Positions 1 to 8,190 of a stretch of DNA of 64,000 nt are shown piece by piece (positions within the stretch are counted from its first letter, which is position 1; every line of letters starts with the position of its first letter). The DNA is taken from assembly GCF_000196895.1 (NCBI RefSeq), contig NC_014297.1:1432119-1496118 (forward strand), written 5' to 3'. Source of the DNA: Halalkalicoccus jeotgali B3. Its GTDB lineage: Archaea; Halobacteriota; Halobacteria; Halobacteriales; Halalkalicoccaceae. The notes below the pieces were generated by a model. It had not been told where the DNA came from, ran no database searches, and saw nothing but the letters and a program-made list of their open reading frames with translations. The translations under genes and the position numbers were made by a program.

Positions 1-2
1 CC

Positions 3-578
3 CAGGCGGCGTGGATGTCCTACATGGCAACGAACTACTTCGCGAGCGGCGAGGTCCCCGGAAAGATGGGCAGCGCCCATCCCACCATCGTTCCCTATCA
101 GGCGTTCGAGACCCTCGACGGCCACGTCGTGGTCGCGGCGGCCTCCGAGAAACTCTGGCGGGCGTTCTGTCTGGCGATCGACCGCGAGGAGCTCACCGAG
201 GACGACCGCTTCGCCAAAAACGCCGATCGGGTCGAGAACCGCGAGACGCTGGTCCCGATCCTCGCCGACGAGATCGAGGGCTACGCCACCGACGAGGCCC
301 TCTCCCGGTTGGCCGACCACGACGTGCCCGCGCGGGCGGTCAACGACATGGCCGACGTCTTCAGTCACCCACAGATCGAAGCCCGTGGGATGGCCCGCGA
401 GGTCGAGGGCCCTTCGGGGTCCGTCGAGATGCCCGGTAGCCCGATGTTCCTTTCGGAAACGCCGACGGCGATCCGACGCCATCCGCCCGAACTCGGCGAA
501 CACACGGAGGGGGTCCTCCGGGAGAGCGGCTACACCGACGGGGAGATCGATCAGTTTCGCTCCGAGGGCGTGATCTGA
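3..578 (+). CDS. CaiB/BaiF family CoA-transferase (family III), C-terminal part
   Basis: The frame is open from the first bases of the window, so the gene starts upstream; about 192 C-terminal residues are present. The sequence resembles the C-terminal part of family III CoA-transferases (formyl-CoA transferase, alpha-methylacyl-CoA racemase): a stretch around 'YQAFETLDGHVVVAAASEKLW' type residues, then 'DDRFAKNADRVENRETL' and 'VPARAVNDMADVFSHPQIEARGM', which are typical of this family. Such enzymes move CoA between organic acids in the cytoplasm. The substrate cannot be told because the N-terminal half, with the catalytic Asp, is outside the window. No co-transcribed partner is visible; an AT-rich gap of 301 bases follows. 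Confidence 0.85.
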   Translation, partial: QAAWMSYMATNYFASGEVPGKMGSAHPTIVPYQAFETLDGHVVVAAASEKLWRAFCLAIDREELTEDDRFAKNADRVENRETLVPILADEIEGYATDEALSRLADHDVPARAVNDMADVFSHPQIEARGMAREVEGPSGSVEMPGSPMFLSETPTAIRRHPPELGEHTEGVLRESGYTDGEIDQFRSEGVI

Positions 579-879
579 TCGCCCGCAGCGTCCGGGATCG
601 CCCGCCGGTAGTTCGATTAATACGGATTTAGTCTATCATAATACAATATCTGAAACAATAAGATTGTAGTAAATATCGTAGAACAGTACTGTAGAGTCGG
701 TTGTCGTATCACGGTAGGGACTGGTTGGATTCGAACCTATCCACCGGTTTCACGACAGATAATCGCGGTTTTCGTCGTCTACTTTCTCAATTCTAGTTAC
801 CATTTTTTATAAAATTCAGTTACTATACTGAAAATTTAGTTCGGTGGATTTATTCTTCAGTACCTGACGGGGATGGGAT
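579..879. other. AT-rich intergenic region, no gene seen
   Basis: This gap of 301 bases is much richer in A and T than its surroundings, most strongly at about 610-700 and 780-860. No start-stop pair with haloarchaeal codon use was found. A 10-base palindrome, ACAGTACTGT, lies at 683-692. The last 60 bases should hold the promoter of the exported beta-helix gene that follows. Low GC may reflect old foreign DNA or simply a regulatory region. Confidence 0.5.
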
Positions 880-2199
880 ATGCGACGGAGCACCGACAGA
901 GATCTCGCGGGTGTCGATCGACGAACGCTGTTGCGGACCGTAGGGGGTGCGGCGCTCTCGACCGGGTTGCTCGGAACGGCGGCGGCCGACGACGGGGAGT
1001 ACGGAACCGTCGTCGACATCGCCGAGGCCGGGGCCGACCCCACTGGGGCCGAACCGATCGACGACGTCTTCGAGGAACACGCCGACGACGATACCTTGCT
1101 TCGGTTCCCCGAGGGGCGCTACCGGGCGAACGACCTCAGCCTCTATGCGCTTTCGAACTTCGCCATGGTCGGTGAGGGCGACGTCACCCTCGTTCCGGGC
1201 GAGGAGTACGACGAGGCCCTCTGGCTCGGCGGGGCCGAGACCCGCGACCTCCGCATTGAGAACTTCACCATCGACGCGACCCGCGAGGGTGTCGCCCCCG
1301 AGGTCGTCGTCAGCGCCTACGACGGGCTCGTCGTTCGCGATCTCCGAAAGGAGGGCTTTCACGACGGCGATACGTCCATGGGCTTTCGTACCCTCGAGGA
1401 GGACGGCCACAGCCTGATCGAGAACCTGCGGGCGACCGATGGCGGTTCGGGGACGGGCGTCTACGTCAACACGACCGGTTCGATCGCGTTTCGGAACTGC
1501 GAGGTCGCGGGCTTCGCTGACAACGGGCTGTACGCCTCTCACTCCTCGGGACCGGTCACCGTCGAGGGCGGCCGGTACGCCAACAGCAACGTCACGCAGA
1601 TCCGTCTGGGAAGCGCCGGCAGTTCCGTCGAGGACTGCGAGGTCGTCGTCGACGAACAGCCCGACGGGTTCGGCAACATGCGCGGGATCCGGATCGCGGA
1701 CGGTCCCGGCCCGGTAACGATCGAAGACTGCGAGATCAGTGTCGAGGACAGTCAGGGAACGGGCGCCGTCGTCGGTGCGTACTCCGGTGGCTCCTTCGAA
1801 CTGCGCGATACCCGGATCCACGTCGGCGAGGGATACACTACCCGGCGTTCGGGCGGGTCACGCACGAGCTACGCGGTCTACGTCGACGACGCCACGGCAG
1901 TCGACCCTGGCACACGAACGATCGAGAACGTCTCGGTCACCGGAAGCGGGACGTATCGGGGCGCGATGCGCTTCTCGCGGGATCACAACACGGTCGAGAA
2001 CGTCTGTATCGACCAGTCGGGGCGGCGCCGGAACGGGATCGTCTTCGAGGACTCGGCGGACAACGAGGTCTCGAACGCCACGATCGACGTGACCGGCGAG
2101 GCGGTCGTCCTGAACGGCGGCTCCGCGGCCGATCGAAGCGAAATCGCTACCTCCGGGGGCTGTCCGGTCCCCGATATCGGTGCCGACAGCTCAGACTGA
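880..2199 (+). CDS. Tat-exported right-handed parallel beta-helix protein
   Basis: A 439-residue protein with an N-terminal twin-arginine signal (DRRTLLR, arginines 14-15), a hydrophobic stretch and an AAA cleavage area near residue 36, so it is probably folded in the cytoplasm and exported. The mature part opens with 'DIAEAGADPTGAEPIDDVFEEH', typical of pectate-lyase-like proteins. It continues as repeated short strands (IENFTID, FRNCEVAGF, VEDCEVVVDE, IEDCEISVED, IENVSVTG), which is the pattern of a beta-helix (PbH1 repeats). Family members are polysaccharide lyases, epimerases or surface proteins; no catalytic site could be assigned. An alternative ATG seven bases upstream is in another frame. 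It converges with the SDR gene, leaving 14 bases. Confidence 0.8.
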   Translation: MRRSTDRDLAGVDRRTLLRTVGGAALSTGLLGTAAADDGEYGTVVDIAEAGADPTGAEPIDDVFEEHADDDTLLRFPEGRYRANDLSLYALSNFAMVGEGDVTLVPGEEYDEALWLGGAETRDLRIENFTIDATREGVAPEVVVSAYDGLVVRDLRKEGFHDGDTSMGFRTLEEDGHSLIENLRATDGGSGTGVYVNTTGSIAFRNCEVAGFADNGLYASHSSGPVTVEGGRYANSNVTQIRLGSAGSSVEDCEVVVDEQPDGFGNMRGIRIADGPGPVTIEDCEISVEDSQGTGAVVGAYSGGSFELRDTRIHVGEGYTTRRSGGSRTSYAVYVDDATAVDPGTRTIENVSVTGSGTYRGAMRFSRDHNTVENVCIDQSGRRRNGIVFEDSADNEVSNATIDVTGEAVVLNGGSAADRSEIATSGGCPVPDIGADSSD

Positions 2200-2213
2200 A
2201 CTGTCGTGGGGGT

Positions 2214-2954
2214 TCAAAAGCCGCTGAACTTGTTGCGCCGGTAGAGATCGAGTTCGCTCACCGTCGAGTTCTGCTGGCCGGCGGCGAAGACGACCGCGTC
2301 GGCGACCTCCTCGGGTTCTGTGACCTCGCCCTCCTGGAAGCGCTCGGCAAAGGACTCGCCCGAGGCGCTCCCGAACTCCGTCCGTACTTCCGAGGGATTG
2401 ATCACGGTGACGGCGACGCCCTCCTCGCCGACGCTGGCCTGGACGCTGCTTGCAAAGCCGCGGGTCCACCACTTGGTCGCCGCGTAGACGGGGTTCGAGG
2501 GGCGGGGGAAGTGTCCGGCGAAGCTCCCGATAAAGATCAGATTGCCCTGGGACTCCTTCAGGTGGGGCAGGGCCGCCCGCGTCGTGAAGAACATCCCGTC
2601 GACGTTGGTGTCCTGCATGAGCCGATAGTCCTCCGTCGAGAGCGACTCGACGTCACCCCCGCGGCCCAGTCCCGCGTTGTTCAGGAGGATATCGAGCCCA
2701 CCAAAGCGCTCGACCGTTCCTTCGACCATCGACTCGACGCTCTCCTCGTCGCGGACGTCAGCCGATATCGTGAGCGTCTCGACGTCGTGTTCGGACTCGA
2801 CCGCGTCCGCGATCTCGTCGAGGCGGTCTTCGCGGCGCGCGGCGAGCGCGAGGTCGACCCCTTCGCCGGCGAGCGCGTGCGCCGAAGCGGTTCCGATACC
2901 CGAACTCGCGCCGGTGATCAGTACGGTTCGTCCGTCGAGCGAGAGCGTCTCCAT
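2214..2954 (-). CDS. SDR family oxidoreductase (classical short-chain dehydrogenase)
   Basis: 246 residues, the usual length of a classical SDR. The NAD(P)-binding motif TGASSGIG is at 14-21, NNAG at 92-95, and the catalytic triad is Ser144, Tyr157 and Lys161 (YAATK). The presence of RR after the second strand (residues 40-41) favours NADP(H), by family knowledge. The substrate is unknown. The frame stays open upstream to 3194, but the first Met that gives the normal SDR N-terminus (METLSLDGRTVLITG) is at 2954. It diverges from a membrane-anchored winged-helix gene 92 bases away, which may control it (inference). Confidence 0.88.
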   Translation of the reverse strand: METLSLDGRTVLITGASSGIGTASAHALAGEGVDLALAARREDRLDEIADAVESEHDVETLTISADVRDEESVESMVEGTVERFGGLDILLNNAGLGRGGDVESLSTEDYRLMQDTNVDGMFFTTRAALPHLKESQGNLIFIGSFAGHFPRPSNPVYAATKWWTRGFASSVQASVGEEGVAVTVINPSEVRTEFGSASGESFAERFQEGEVTEPEEVADAVVFAAGQQNSTVSELDLYRRNKFSGF

Positions 2955-3013
2955 ACGTCCCGATATCTCCGGCCCCTGTTGACTGTTCGGTTGTGATCCG
3001 TGACGGTCATAAG

Positions 3014-3024
3014 ATTTTTTATAT
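3014..3024 (+). promoter_or_regulatory. TATA box of the membrane-anchored winged-helix gene
   Basis: TTTTTTATATT lies 23-33 bases before the ATG at 3047, the normal haloarchaeal spacing for a leaderless transcript. This supports the 3047 start over an out-of-frame ATG at 3037. Confidence 0.55.
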
Positions 3025-3046
3025 TCGAGAAATAATATGATCGAGA

Positions 3047-3499
3047 ATGTACTGGGTGAGCAGTCCGTTCGGGGGACTCTCGTCGGTCGTCGGGCTCCAG
3101 ACGCCGCCGACCGGCACCGCGGCGCTCCTCGTCGGTCTCTGTGTCGTTCTGGCGGCAAGCGGTGCGATCGCGTGGCGACGGCGGGCCTCGACACGGACGC
3201 CGGAGCCCGAACCCGAGACGACGACGGCGATCGAGGACGACCCCGGTCCGACCGACGAACCGGCGGCTCTGACCGACGAGGAGCGAATCCACCGGTTGCT
3301 CGAATCGAACCAGGGCCGGATGCGCCAGCGACGCATCGTCGAGGAGACGGACTGGTCGAAATCGAAGGTGAGTACGCTCCTTTCGAGCATGGAGTCGGAA
3401 GGGACGATCACCAAACTCCGGATCGGGCGCGAGAACCTCATTAGCCACCCCGGGTTCGAACCCGACGCGACCCGCTCCCCGCTCGAATCGAAGACGTGA
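3047..3499 (+). CDS. Membrane-anchored winged-helix (MarR/IclR-like) regulator
   Basis: 150 residues. One strong transmembrane segment lies at about 24-43, followed by RRR (positive-inside), a Pro/Glu/Thr-rich acidic linker (50-75), then a compact winged helix (about 76-140: 'EERIHRLLESNQGRMRQRRIVEETDWSKSKVSTLLSSMESEGTITKL'), with the recognition helix around WSKSKVSTLL. Haloarchaea have many such membrane-tethered HTH proteins of unknown signal. The gene is divergent from the SDR at 2954. Nothing shows whether the DNA-binding part is released by proteolysis. The function is inferred from architecture only. Confidence 0.75.
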   Translation: MYWVSSPFGGLSSVVGLQTPPTGTAALLVGLCVVLAASGAIAWRRRASTRTPEPEPETTTAIEDDPGPTDEPAALTDEERIHRLLESNQGRMRQRRIVEETDWSKSKVSTLLSSMESEGTITKLRIGRENLISHPGFEPDATRSPLESKT

Positions 3500-3585
3500 G
3501 CACACGATAGCGCCCGCCACACCTGCGATAAAACGCAACTGTTAAACGACTCTCTCGGTTAGCGAAGAGTGCAGAGGCGACACGG

Positions 3586-3660
3586 GCTCCGTTGGTGTAG
3601 TCCGGCCAATCATCTTGCCCTCTCACGGCAAGGACCAGGGTTCGAATCCCTGACGGAGCA
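3586..3660 (+). tRNA. tRNA-Glu (anticodon CTC)
   Basis: 75 bases fold as a complete cloverleaf. The 7-bp acceptor is GCTCCGT/ACGGAGC with discriminator A3660, and CCA is not encoded. The D arm contains GTGTAGTCCGGCCAATCAT. The anticodon stem TTGCC/GGCAA carries loop CTCTCAC, so the anticodon is CTC (Glu, codon GAG). The T arm is CAGGGTTCGAATCCCTG. No intron is present. It stands alone between a regulator and a dehydrogenase gene. Confidence 0.97.
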
Positions 3661-3730
3661 CTTCCTTTTCTCATACGATCCTGCCGTCTGCAATAGCTAT
3701 TTACGAGCGTTGCTCCCAGTATGCCACGAT

Positions 3731-4633
3731 ATGACGGACAAGACAGTCGGTTTCGTCGGACTAGGAATCATGGGTCTGCCGATGGCAAAGAACCTCCTCG
3801 ACGCGGGCTATCAGGTCGTCGGTTACAACCGCTCCGAGGCCCCGGTCGAGGAACTCGTTGAGGACGGCGGCGAGGACGGTGGATCGCCCGCGGGCGTCGC
3901 CGAACGGAGCGACGTCGTCCTCCTGTGTCTCCCCGATTCGCCGGACGTCGAGAACGTCGTCCTCGGCGAGAGCGAGGAAGCCGAGCCCGTGATCGACGGG
4001 TTGAGCAAGGGGATGACCCTGGTGGATCATTCGACCATCTCGCCGACGGTCACCGAGGGGATCGCGGAGCGACTCGAGGAGGCGGGCGTCGCCATGCTCG
4101 ACGCGCCGATCTCGGGCGGCGAGGAGGGGGCCATCGAGGGGACGCTCTCGATCATGGTCGGCGGGCGCGAGGCGGTGCTCGACGAACAGATGGACGTCCT
4201 CGAGGTGCTCGGCGGGACGGTCACCCACTGCGGGCCGAGCGGCGCCGGCCAGACGACCAAAGCGTGCAACCAGATCGTCGTCGCCGCCCAGATGGTCGGC
4301 GTGAGCGAGGCGCTGGTGTTCGCCCAGCAGGCGGGCGCGGACGTCGAGGCAGTGGTCGAGGCGATCAGCGGCGGCGCGGCGGGCTGTTGGACGCTCGATA
4401 ACCGTGCGCCGGCCATGGCCGACGGCGATTTCGACCCCGGGTTCTTCGCCGAGTACCAGTACAAGGACCTGCGGATCGCGACCGACGCCGGCGAGGCCTT
4501 CGGCGCGCCGATGCCCCAGACCGCGCTCGCTCACGAACTCTACAAGACGATGGTACAAAACGGGATGGGGCGGGACGACAACTCCGGGGTGATGCAGGTC
4601 ATCCGGATGATGGCCGGCGATCGGGAGGACTGA
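3731..4633 (+). CDS. Beta-hydroxyacid dehydrogenase (tartronate semialdehyde reductase / 3-hydroxyisobutyrate dehydrogenase family)
   Basis: 300 residues, full length for the family. The nucleotide-binding motif GLGIMG is at 10-15, the substrate-binding motif DAPISGG at 124-130, and the catalytic Lys177 sits in GQTTKACNQ. These enzymes reduce 2-hydroxy-3-oxopropionate or oxidise 3-hydroxyisobutyrate with NAD(P)H. The motifs do not separate these activities, so the precise substrate is open. The open frame runs upstream through the tRNA-Glu, but the Met at 3731 gives the canonical N-terminus (MTDKTVGFVGLG). It stands alone and converges with the next small membrane protein. Confidence 0.88.
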   Translation: MTDKTVGFVGLGIMGLPMAKNLLDAGYQVVGYNRSEAPVEELVEDGGEDGGSPAGVAERSDVVLLCLPDSPDVENVVLGESEEAEPVIDGLSKGMTLVDHSTISPTVTEGIAERLEEAGVAMLDAPISGGEEGAIEGTLSIMVGGREAVLDEQMDVLEVLGGTVTHCGPSGAGQTTKACNQIVVAAQMVGVSEALVFAQQAGADVEAVVEAISGGAAGCWTLDNRAPAMADGDFDPGFFAEYQYKDLRIATDAGEAFGAPMPQTALAHELYKTMVQNGMGRDDNSGVMQVIRMMAGDRED

Positions 4634-4656
4634 ACCGGTCGGATCCGGTCCGTGGC

Positions 4657-4956
4657 TCAGCCGCCCCCGTCGGACGCGTTCGGTTCGTCACCGAAGACCG
4701 GCTCGGACGGCTCGCCGCTCGCGGTCAGGGCGTTTTCGGTATCGTCGGTGCTCCCGTTTCCGGCGTCGTCGGCGCTCTGGCTGGGATCGACCGGCTCCGA
4801 AAAGGTCGGAAATCCGTGGAGCACGCCGCCGATGCCGATGATCACCGTCGCGATGACCAGCATCATGGCCGCGAACGTCGCGAACGTCCGGGCATCGGGC
4901 GGGTCCGGTTTCCCCTCGCTGCGCGGTTTGGGTGGACCCCGGAGGCGTGTCGACAT
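4657..4956 (-). CDS. Small single-pass membrane protein, hypothetical
   Basis: 99 residues with a basic, Pro-rich N-terminus, one transmembrane helix at about 27-49 (TFATFAAMMLVIATVIIGIGGVL) and an acidic Ser/Asp/Glu-rich C-terminal tail typical of an extracellular haloarchaeal segment. I recognise no domain. It lies downstream of the zinc-ribbon microprotein gene on the same strand (gap 45 bases), so the two may be co-transcribed. The function is unknown. Confidence 0.6.
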   Translation of the reverse strand: MSTRLRGPPKPRSEGKPDPPDARTFATFAAMMLVIATVIIGIGGVLHGFPTFSEPVDPSQSADDAGNGSTDDTENALTASGEPSEPVFGDEPNASDGGG

Positions 4957-5001
4957 CGCTCACGTCTTATGAGCGTCGGTACTTGTACGTGACGAACGGC
5001 C

Positions 5002-5142
5002 CTACCGGCGGGCCGGCGCACCGTTGATGATTGCGGTCATATCGGTGCAGGCCGGACAGCCGTAGACTTCGCCGTCGTTTCCGGCGAACACCCGCTGGAA
5101 CCGTCCAGTCACGTGTTCCCCGCATGTGGCACAGGTTGGCAT
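5002..5142 (-). CDS. 46-residue zinc-ribbon microprotein (DUF7563-like)
   Basis: Read on the minus strand, the gene encodes a 46-residue protein starting MPTCATCGEHVTGRF and ending GAPARR. It has two knuckles, C4-x2-C7 and a later C-x2-C (GCPACTD), which should bind one zinc. Its short size and pattern match a small haloarchaeal zinc-ribbon family; the DUF number is from memory. An in-frame ATG two codons upstream (5148) is an alternative start. Zinc ribbons of this size often bind nucleic acid or another protein, but no partner is evident. It runs in the same direction as the membrane protein gene at 4657-4956. Confidence 0.65.
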   Translation of the reverse strand: MPTCATCGEHVTGRFQRVFAGNDGEVYGCPACTDMTAIINGAPARR

Positions 5143-5268
5143 GTGCATCCCCACGTCCACCTACTACCGACCCCGTTATCAATTTGTCCTGTCTATCAGG
5201 TATCAGTAACGGGCGGCTCTGCCGCTACCCGTCGCCTTTTGCGAGTTCCGGCCGAAAGGCGGGCGTCG

Positions 5269-5643
5269 ATGAACGACGACACTCCGTCGCTGCTCGGCCG
5301 GCTCCTGTTCGGCGGGAGCCTCGCCGCGCTAGCCTACGGCAACTTCCAAGAACTCGAAGCGATGATCGGCTACGCCGACTCGAAGGACGTCCCAGAGGCC
5401 GACCGTCTGGTGCCTTTCGCCAGCGGGATGCTCGCCTTCGGCAGCCTCGCGGTGATCCTCTGGCGGGTCCCGCGACTCGCCGCCGGCGCGATCGCCGGCT
5501 TCCTCGTCGGAGTCACGCCGCTGATGCACGACTTCTGGAACGCGGAAGGACAGGAGCGCGATACCGAACAGACGAACTTCCTACAGAACGTCGCGCTGCT
5601 CGGTGCGGCGCTCGTCTTCCTCGGGCGAGCCGACGACGACTGA
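5269..5643 (+). CDS. DoxX-like small membrane protein
   Basis: 124 residues with four predicted membrane segments (about 8-25, 44-62, 66-85 and 103-118). The N-terminal pattern 'GRLLFGGSLAALAYGNFQELEAMIGYADSKDVPEADRLVPFASGML' resembles DoxX/DUF4267-type proteins, in which the first helix is followed by a short loop with GYAxxKGVP. The DoxX family is linked to terminal oxidase subunits and thiosulfate:quinone oxidoreductase, but most members are uncharacterised. The Met at 5269 was chosen because upstream residues are shadow-like. It converges with the Gfo/Idh/MocA gene, 5 bases apart. Confidence 0.75.
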   Translation: MNDDTPSLLGRLLFGGSLAALAYGNFQELEAMIGYADSKDVPEADRLVPFASGMLAFGSLAVILWRVPRLAAGAIAGFLVGVTPLMHDFWNAEGQERDTEQTNFLQNVALLGAALVFLGRADDD

Positions 5644-5648
5644 ATCGG

Positions 5649-6713
5649 CTACTCGATCCGAACCGACGTTCCTTCTTCCGCGGAGCGATAGACCGCGTCG
5701 ATGACTCGCTGGACGGTCAGCGCCTGCTCGACCGTGTTCAGTTCGGGCGCCTCGCCGCGGGCGACGCTCTCGGCGAACAATTTGTCGCTTGCGGCCCACC
5801 CCGTCTCGGGTAGACTGCCCTCCAGTTCCGAGCGCACGAAGTGATCCGTCCCCTGATGGCCGGTTTCGAACAGTTCCAGTTCGTCCTCGCCGAGGCTGAG
5901 CCGGGCACCCGCCTCGGTGCCGCGCACGGTGAACTCGTTGGTCGGCTCCTGTGAGGCCGCCCACGAGACCTCGAGCGAGACGGTCTGGCCGGTCTCACAC
6001 CGGATCAACGCCGTAACGGAGTCTTCGACGTCGAACTCGCCCTCGCCGGTTCCCCAGTCCTCGGGGTCGGCGTAGTCTTCTCGCCCGGCGACGTTCGACC
6101 GGCTGATCCCCATGACCTCCTCGACGGCCGGGAAATCCAGCAGATAGAGCGCGAAGTCGATGGCGTGAACCCCGATGTCGACCAACGCGCCCCCACCAGC
6201 AAGCTCCTTCGAGGTGAACCACGTTCCCAGTCCAGGCACGCCACGCCAGCGGACGTAGTTACCCCGCACGTGGGTCAACTCACCGAACTTCCCCTCCTGG
6301 TCGTAGCCCTTGAGCATCTCGGCGGCCGCTGACAGACGGTTGTGGAAGTTCACCGCGCAGAACCCCTCTGAATCGCGGGCGGTCGCGGCGATTCGTTCGG
6401 CGCTCTCTAAGGTGTGGGCCAGGGGCTTCTCACAGAGCACGTCGACGCCGCGTTCGAGCGCGGCGACGACCGCCGGCTCGTGGAACTTGTTGGGCACCGA
6501 GACCGCGACCGCATCGAGGTCCTCGGCGTCGTACATCTCGTCGTAGTCCTCGTAGGTCGACGCCCCGAACCGGGAGCCGAAGGTCTCCCTGGCGTCGGCG
6601 TCGAGGTCGACGCCGGCGACGACGTCGTGGCCGAACTCCGCCGTGTTCTCGGCGTGGACCGTCCCCATGAACCCGAGGCCGACGACCCCGAGGCGAATCG
6701 ATTGTTCCGTCAT
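5649..6713 (-). CDS. Gfo/Idh/MocA family NAD(P)-dependent oxidoreductase
   Basis: 354 residues. The N-terminal Rossmann fold has GLGFMG near residues 12-17, followed by the family motif CEKPLA (GVDVLCEKPLAHT), whose Lys is catalytic in the family, and 'DIGVHAIDFALYLLD', which carries the conserved Asp and His. Members act on sugars, inositols or bile pigments; the substrate is not deducible. The Met at 6713 gives the standard start (MTEQSIRLGVVGLGFMG). It diverges from the glutaredoxin-like gene; the promoters share a window of about 100 bases. Confidence 0.9.
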   Translation of the reverse strand: MTEQSIRLGVVGLGFMGTVHAENTAEFGHDVVAGVDLDADARETFGSRFGASTYEDYDEMYDAEDLDAVAVSVPNKFHEPAVVAALERGVDVLCEKPLAHTLESAERIAATARDSEGFCAVNFHNRLSAAAEMLKGYDQEGKFGELTHVRGNYVRWRGVPGLGTWFTSKELAGGGALVDIGVHAIDFALYLLDFPAVEEVMGISRSNVAGREDYADPEDWGTGEGEFDVEDSVTALIRCETGQTVSLEVSWAASQEPTNEFTVRGTEAGARLSLGEDELELFETGHQGTDHFVRSELEGSLPETGWAASDKLFAESVARGEAPELNTVEQALTVQRVIDAVYRSAEEGTSVRIE

Positions 6714-6810
6714 GTCTCGACTCACTCGAGTACGGGTGAATATTCTGTCGGTTGTGAACCACCCGGCCGCGAACCGAAACGGCCCTGTCGGTCCCGCACG
6801 AGCGACGAGT

Positions 6811-7059
6811 GTGAGCGAGCCAACCGTCATCACCGTCTACACCCGCGAGAACTGCCACCTCTGCTCGGAGGCGATTCGGACGATCGAGGACGTGGCGAGC
6901 GGGGTCGACCGGTCGGTCGAGATCGAGTCCATCGACGTCGACGAGGCGGGCCTCGCCGAGGAGTACGGCGAGCGCGTTCCGTACGTGCTCGTCGACGACA
7001 GGCCGGCGTTCAAGTATCGCGTCGATCCCGACGAGCTCCGCGCCGAGCTACTCCCATAG
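6811..7059 (+). CDS. Glutaredoxin-like thiol protein
   Basis: 82 residues starting at GTG. It has a thioredoxin fold with a CxxC site, Cys15-His-Leu-Cys18 (TRENCHLCSEAI), and a conserved cis-Pro in ERVPYVLVDD. This resembles the small glutaredoxin family (DUF836) used for disulfide exchange in the cytoplasm; haloarchaea use gamma-glutamylcysteine rather than glutathione. The GTG at 6811 was chosen because it gives the usual short N-terminus before the first strand (TVITVYTRENC). It overlaps the convergent AIR-synthase-like gene by 12 bases at the 3' end. Confidence 0.82.
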   Translation: MSEPTVITVYTRENCHLCSEAIRTIEDVASGVDRSVEIESIDVDEAGLAEEYGERVPYVLVDDRPAFKYRVDPDELRAELLP

Positions 7060-7998
7060 CCCGTAGAGGTCGTCGCGAACCGGCTCGGTGATCCGCTCGC
7101 CGTCGAGCGCGAGGGCGGGCTCGCCTTCCGTAACTCTACCGACGGCCGCAGCCTCGATCCCTGCCGCCGCGAGCGCGTCGAGCGCTTCCGTGACTCGCTC
7201 TTCGGGTATCGTCGCGAGCAGCGCCCCCGAGCCGAATATCTTCAGCGGGTCGACGCCCATCGCCCCACAGAGTTTCTCGGTACTGTCACGAACCGGCACC
7301 CGGTCGCGCTCGATCTCGACGCAGGCGTCCGAAGCGACCGCGAGTTCGAGCGCGCCGTCGATCAGTCCGCCCTCGGTCGGGTCGTGCATCGCGGTCGCGT
7401 CCTCGCGCAGCAGTCGGGCCTCGGGGAGGACGCTCAACTCGGCAAAGAGCGCCTCGCCGCGGTCGAGAAGGGGTTCGGGGAGGTCGAGTTCGTCCCGGAA
7501 GTCCGTCGCCAGAATGGCCGTCCCCTCGATGCCCGCGCCCTTTGTGAGGAGCACGCTGTCGCCCGGTTTCGCGCCACCGGTCGGCACGTACTCGTCGGCG
7601 AGGCCCAGACAGGTAAGGGTAAGAAGCGGCCGGTCGCGTTCGGGGGCGTACTCCGTGTGACCGCCGACGATCGCCACGCCAGCCCCCCGGGCGGCCGTAT
7701 CGAGCTGCTCTATGACGGGATCGAGCAGCGACTCGTCGGGCAGGAAGACCGCGGCGGTCAGCCAGCGCGGTTCCCCGCCCGAGGCGGCGACGTCGTTGCA
7801 GGCGACGTGGACGCCGATCTCGCCGATGCGTTCTGCGGCTAGCGAGACGGGATCGGTGTTGACCACGAGCAACTGTTCGCCGATCCGGATCGCAGCGGTG
7901 TCCTCGCCGTAGGCCGGGCCGACCAGCACGTTGTCGTCGGGCGCGCCGGTCTGCGAGAAGACGCCTTCGAGGCGGTCGGGGTCGACTTTCCCGATCAT
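7048..7998 (-). CDS. AIR synthase-related protein (HypE/ThiL/SelD superfamily)
   Basis: 316 residues with the two-domain AIR synthase layout. The N-terminal ATP-binding half has GEDTAA (conserved Asp) and 'TDPVSLAAERIGEIGVHVACNDVAASGGEPRW'. The C-terminal half has GAGIEGTAILA, 'DPTEGGLIDGALELA' and 'KIFGSGALLATI'. Superfamily members use ATP to activate a substrate (AIR, thiamine phosphate, HypE carbamoyl, selenide). This stand-alone haloarchaeal subgroup has no assigned reaction, and no hyp, thi or pur neighbours lie nearby. The Met at 7998 gives the expected N-terminus. Confidence 0.82.
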   Translation of the reverse strand: MIGKVDPDRLEGVFSQTGAPDDNVLVGPAYGEDTAAIRIGEQLLVVNTDPVSLAAERIGEIGVHVACNDVAASGGEPRWLTAAVFLPDESLLDPVIEQLDTAARGAGVAIVGGHTEYAPERDRPLLTLTCLGLADEYVPTGGAKPGDSVLLTKGAGIEGTAILATDFRDELDLPEPLLDRGEALFAELSVLPEARLLREDATAMHDPTEGGLIDGALELAVASDACVEIERDRVPVRDSTEKLCGAMGVDPLKIFGSGALLATIPEERVTEALDALAAAGIEAAAVGRVTEGEPALALDGERITEPVRDDLYGLWE

Positions 7999-8190
7999 AC
8001 CTCGGACGGAGCCACCCGAGAACCGTATACTGTCGGGTATCGACCCGCCGGACCGCGCCCCCGACCGAGGATCGCGCCTGGCGGGCGCTCGGATCGGGTG
8101 TGATTCAACCGCCAGTTTCGTTGAATGAAACACGAATGTCTGACGGATAGCTGACTGAGTTTCAAGAGGGTGCCACAAGAGGGTAGGGGT

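Noticed and set aside
717-742. Possible tRNA 3' remnant or attachment site on the minus strand (contains GGTTCGAATCC)
   Set aside because: The 11-base T-loop consensus is present, but the T-stem arms do not pair beyond two bases and no acceptor or anticodon partner is found. Chance match is more likely.
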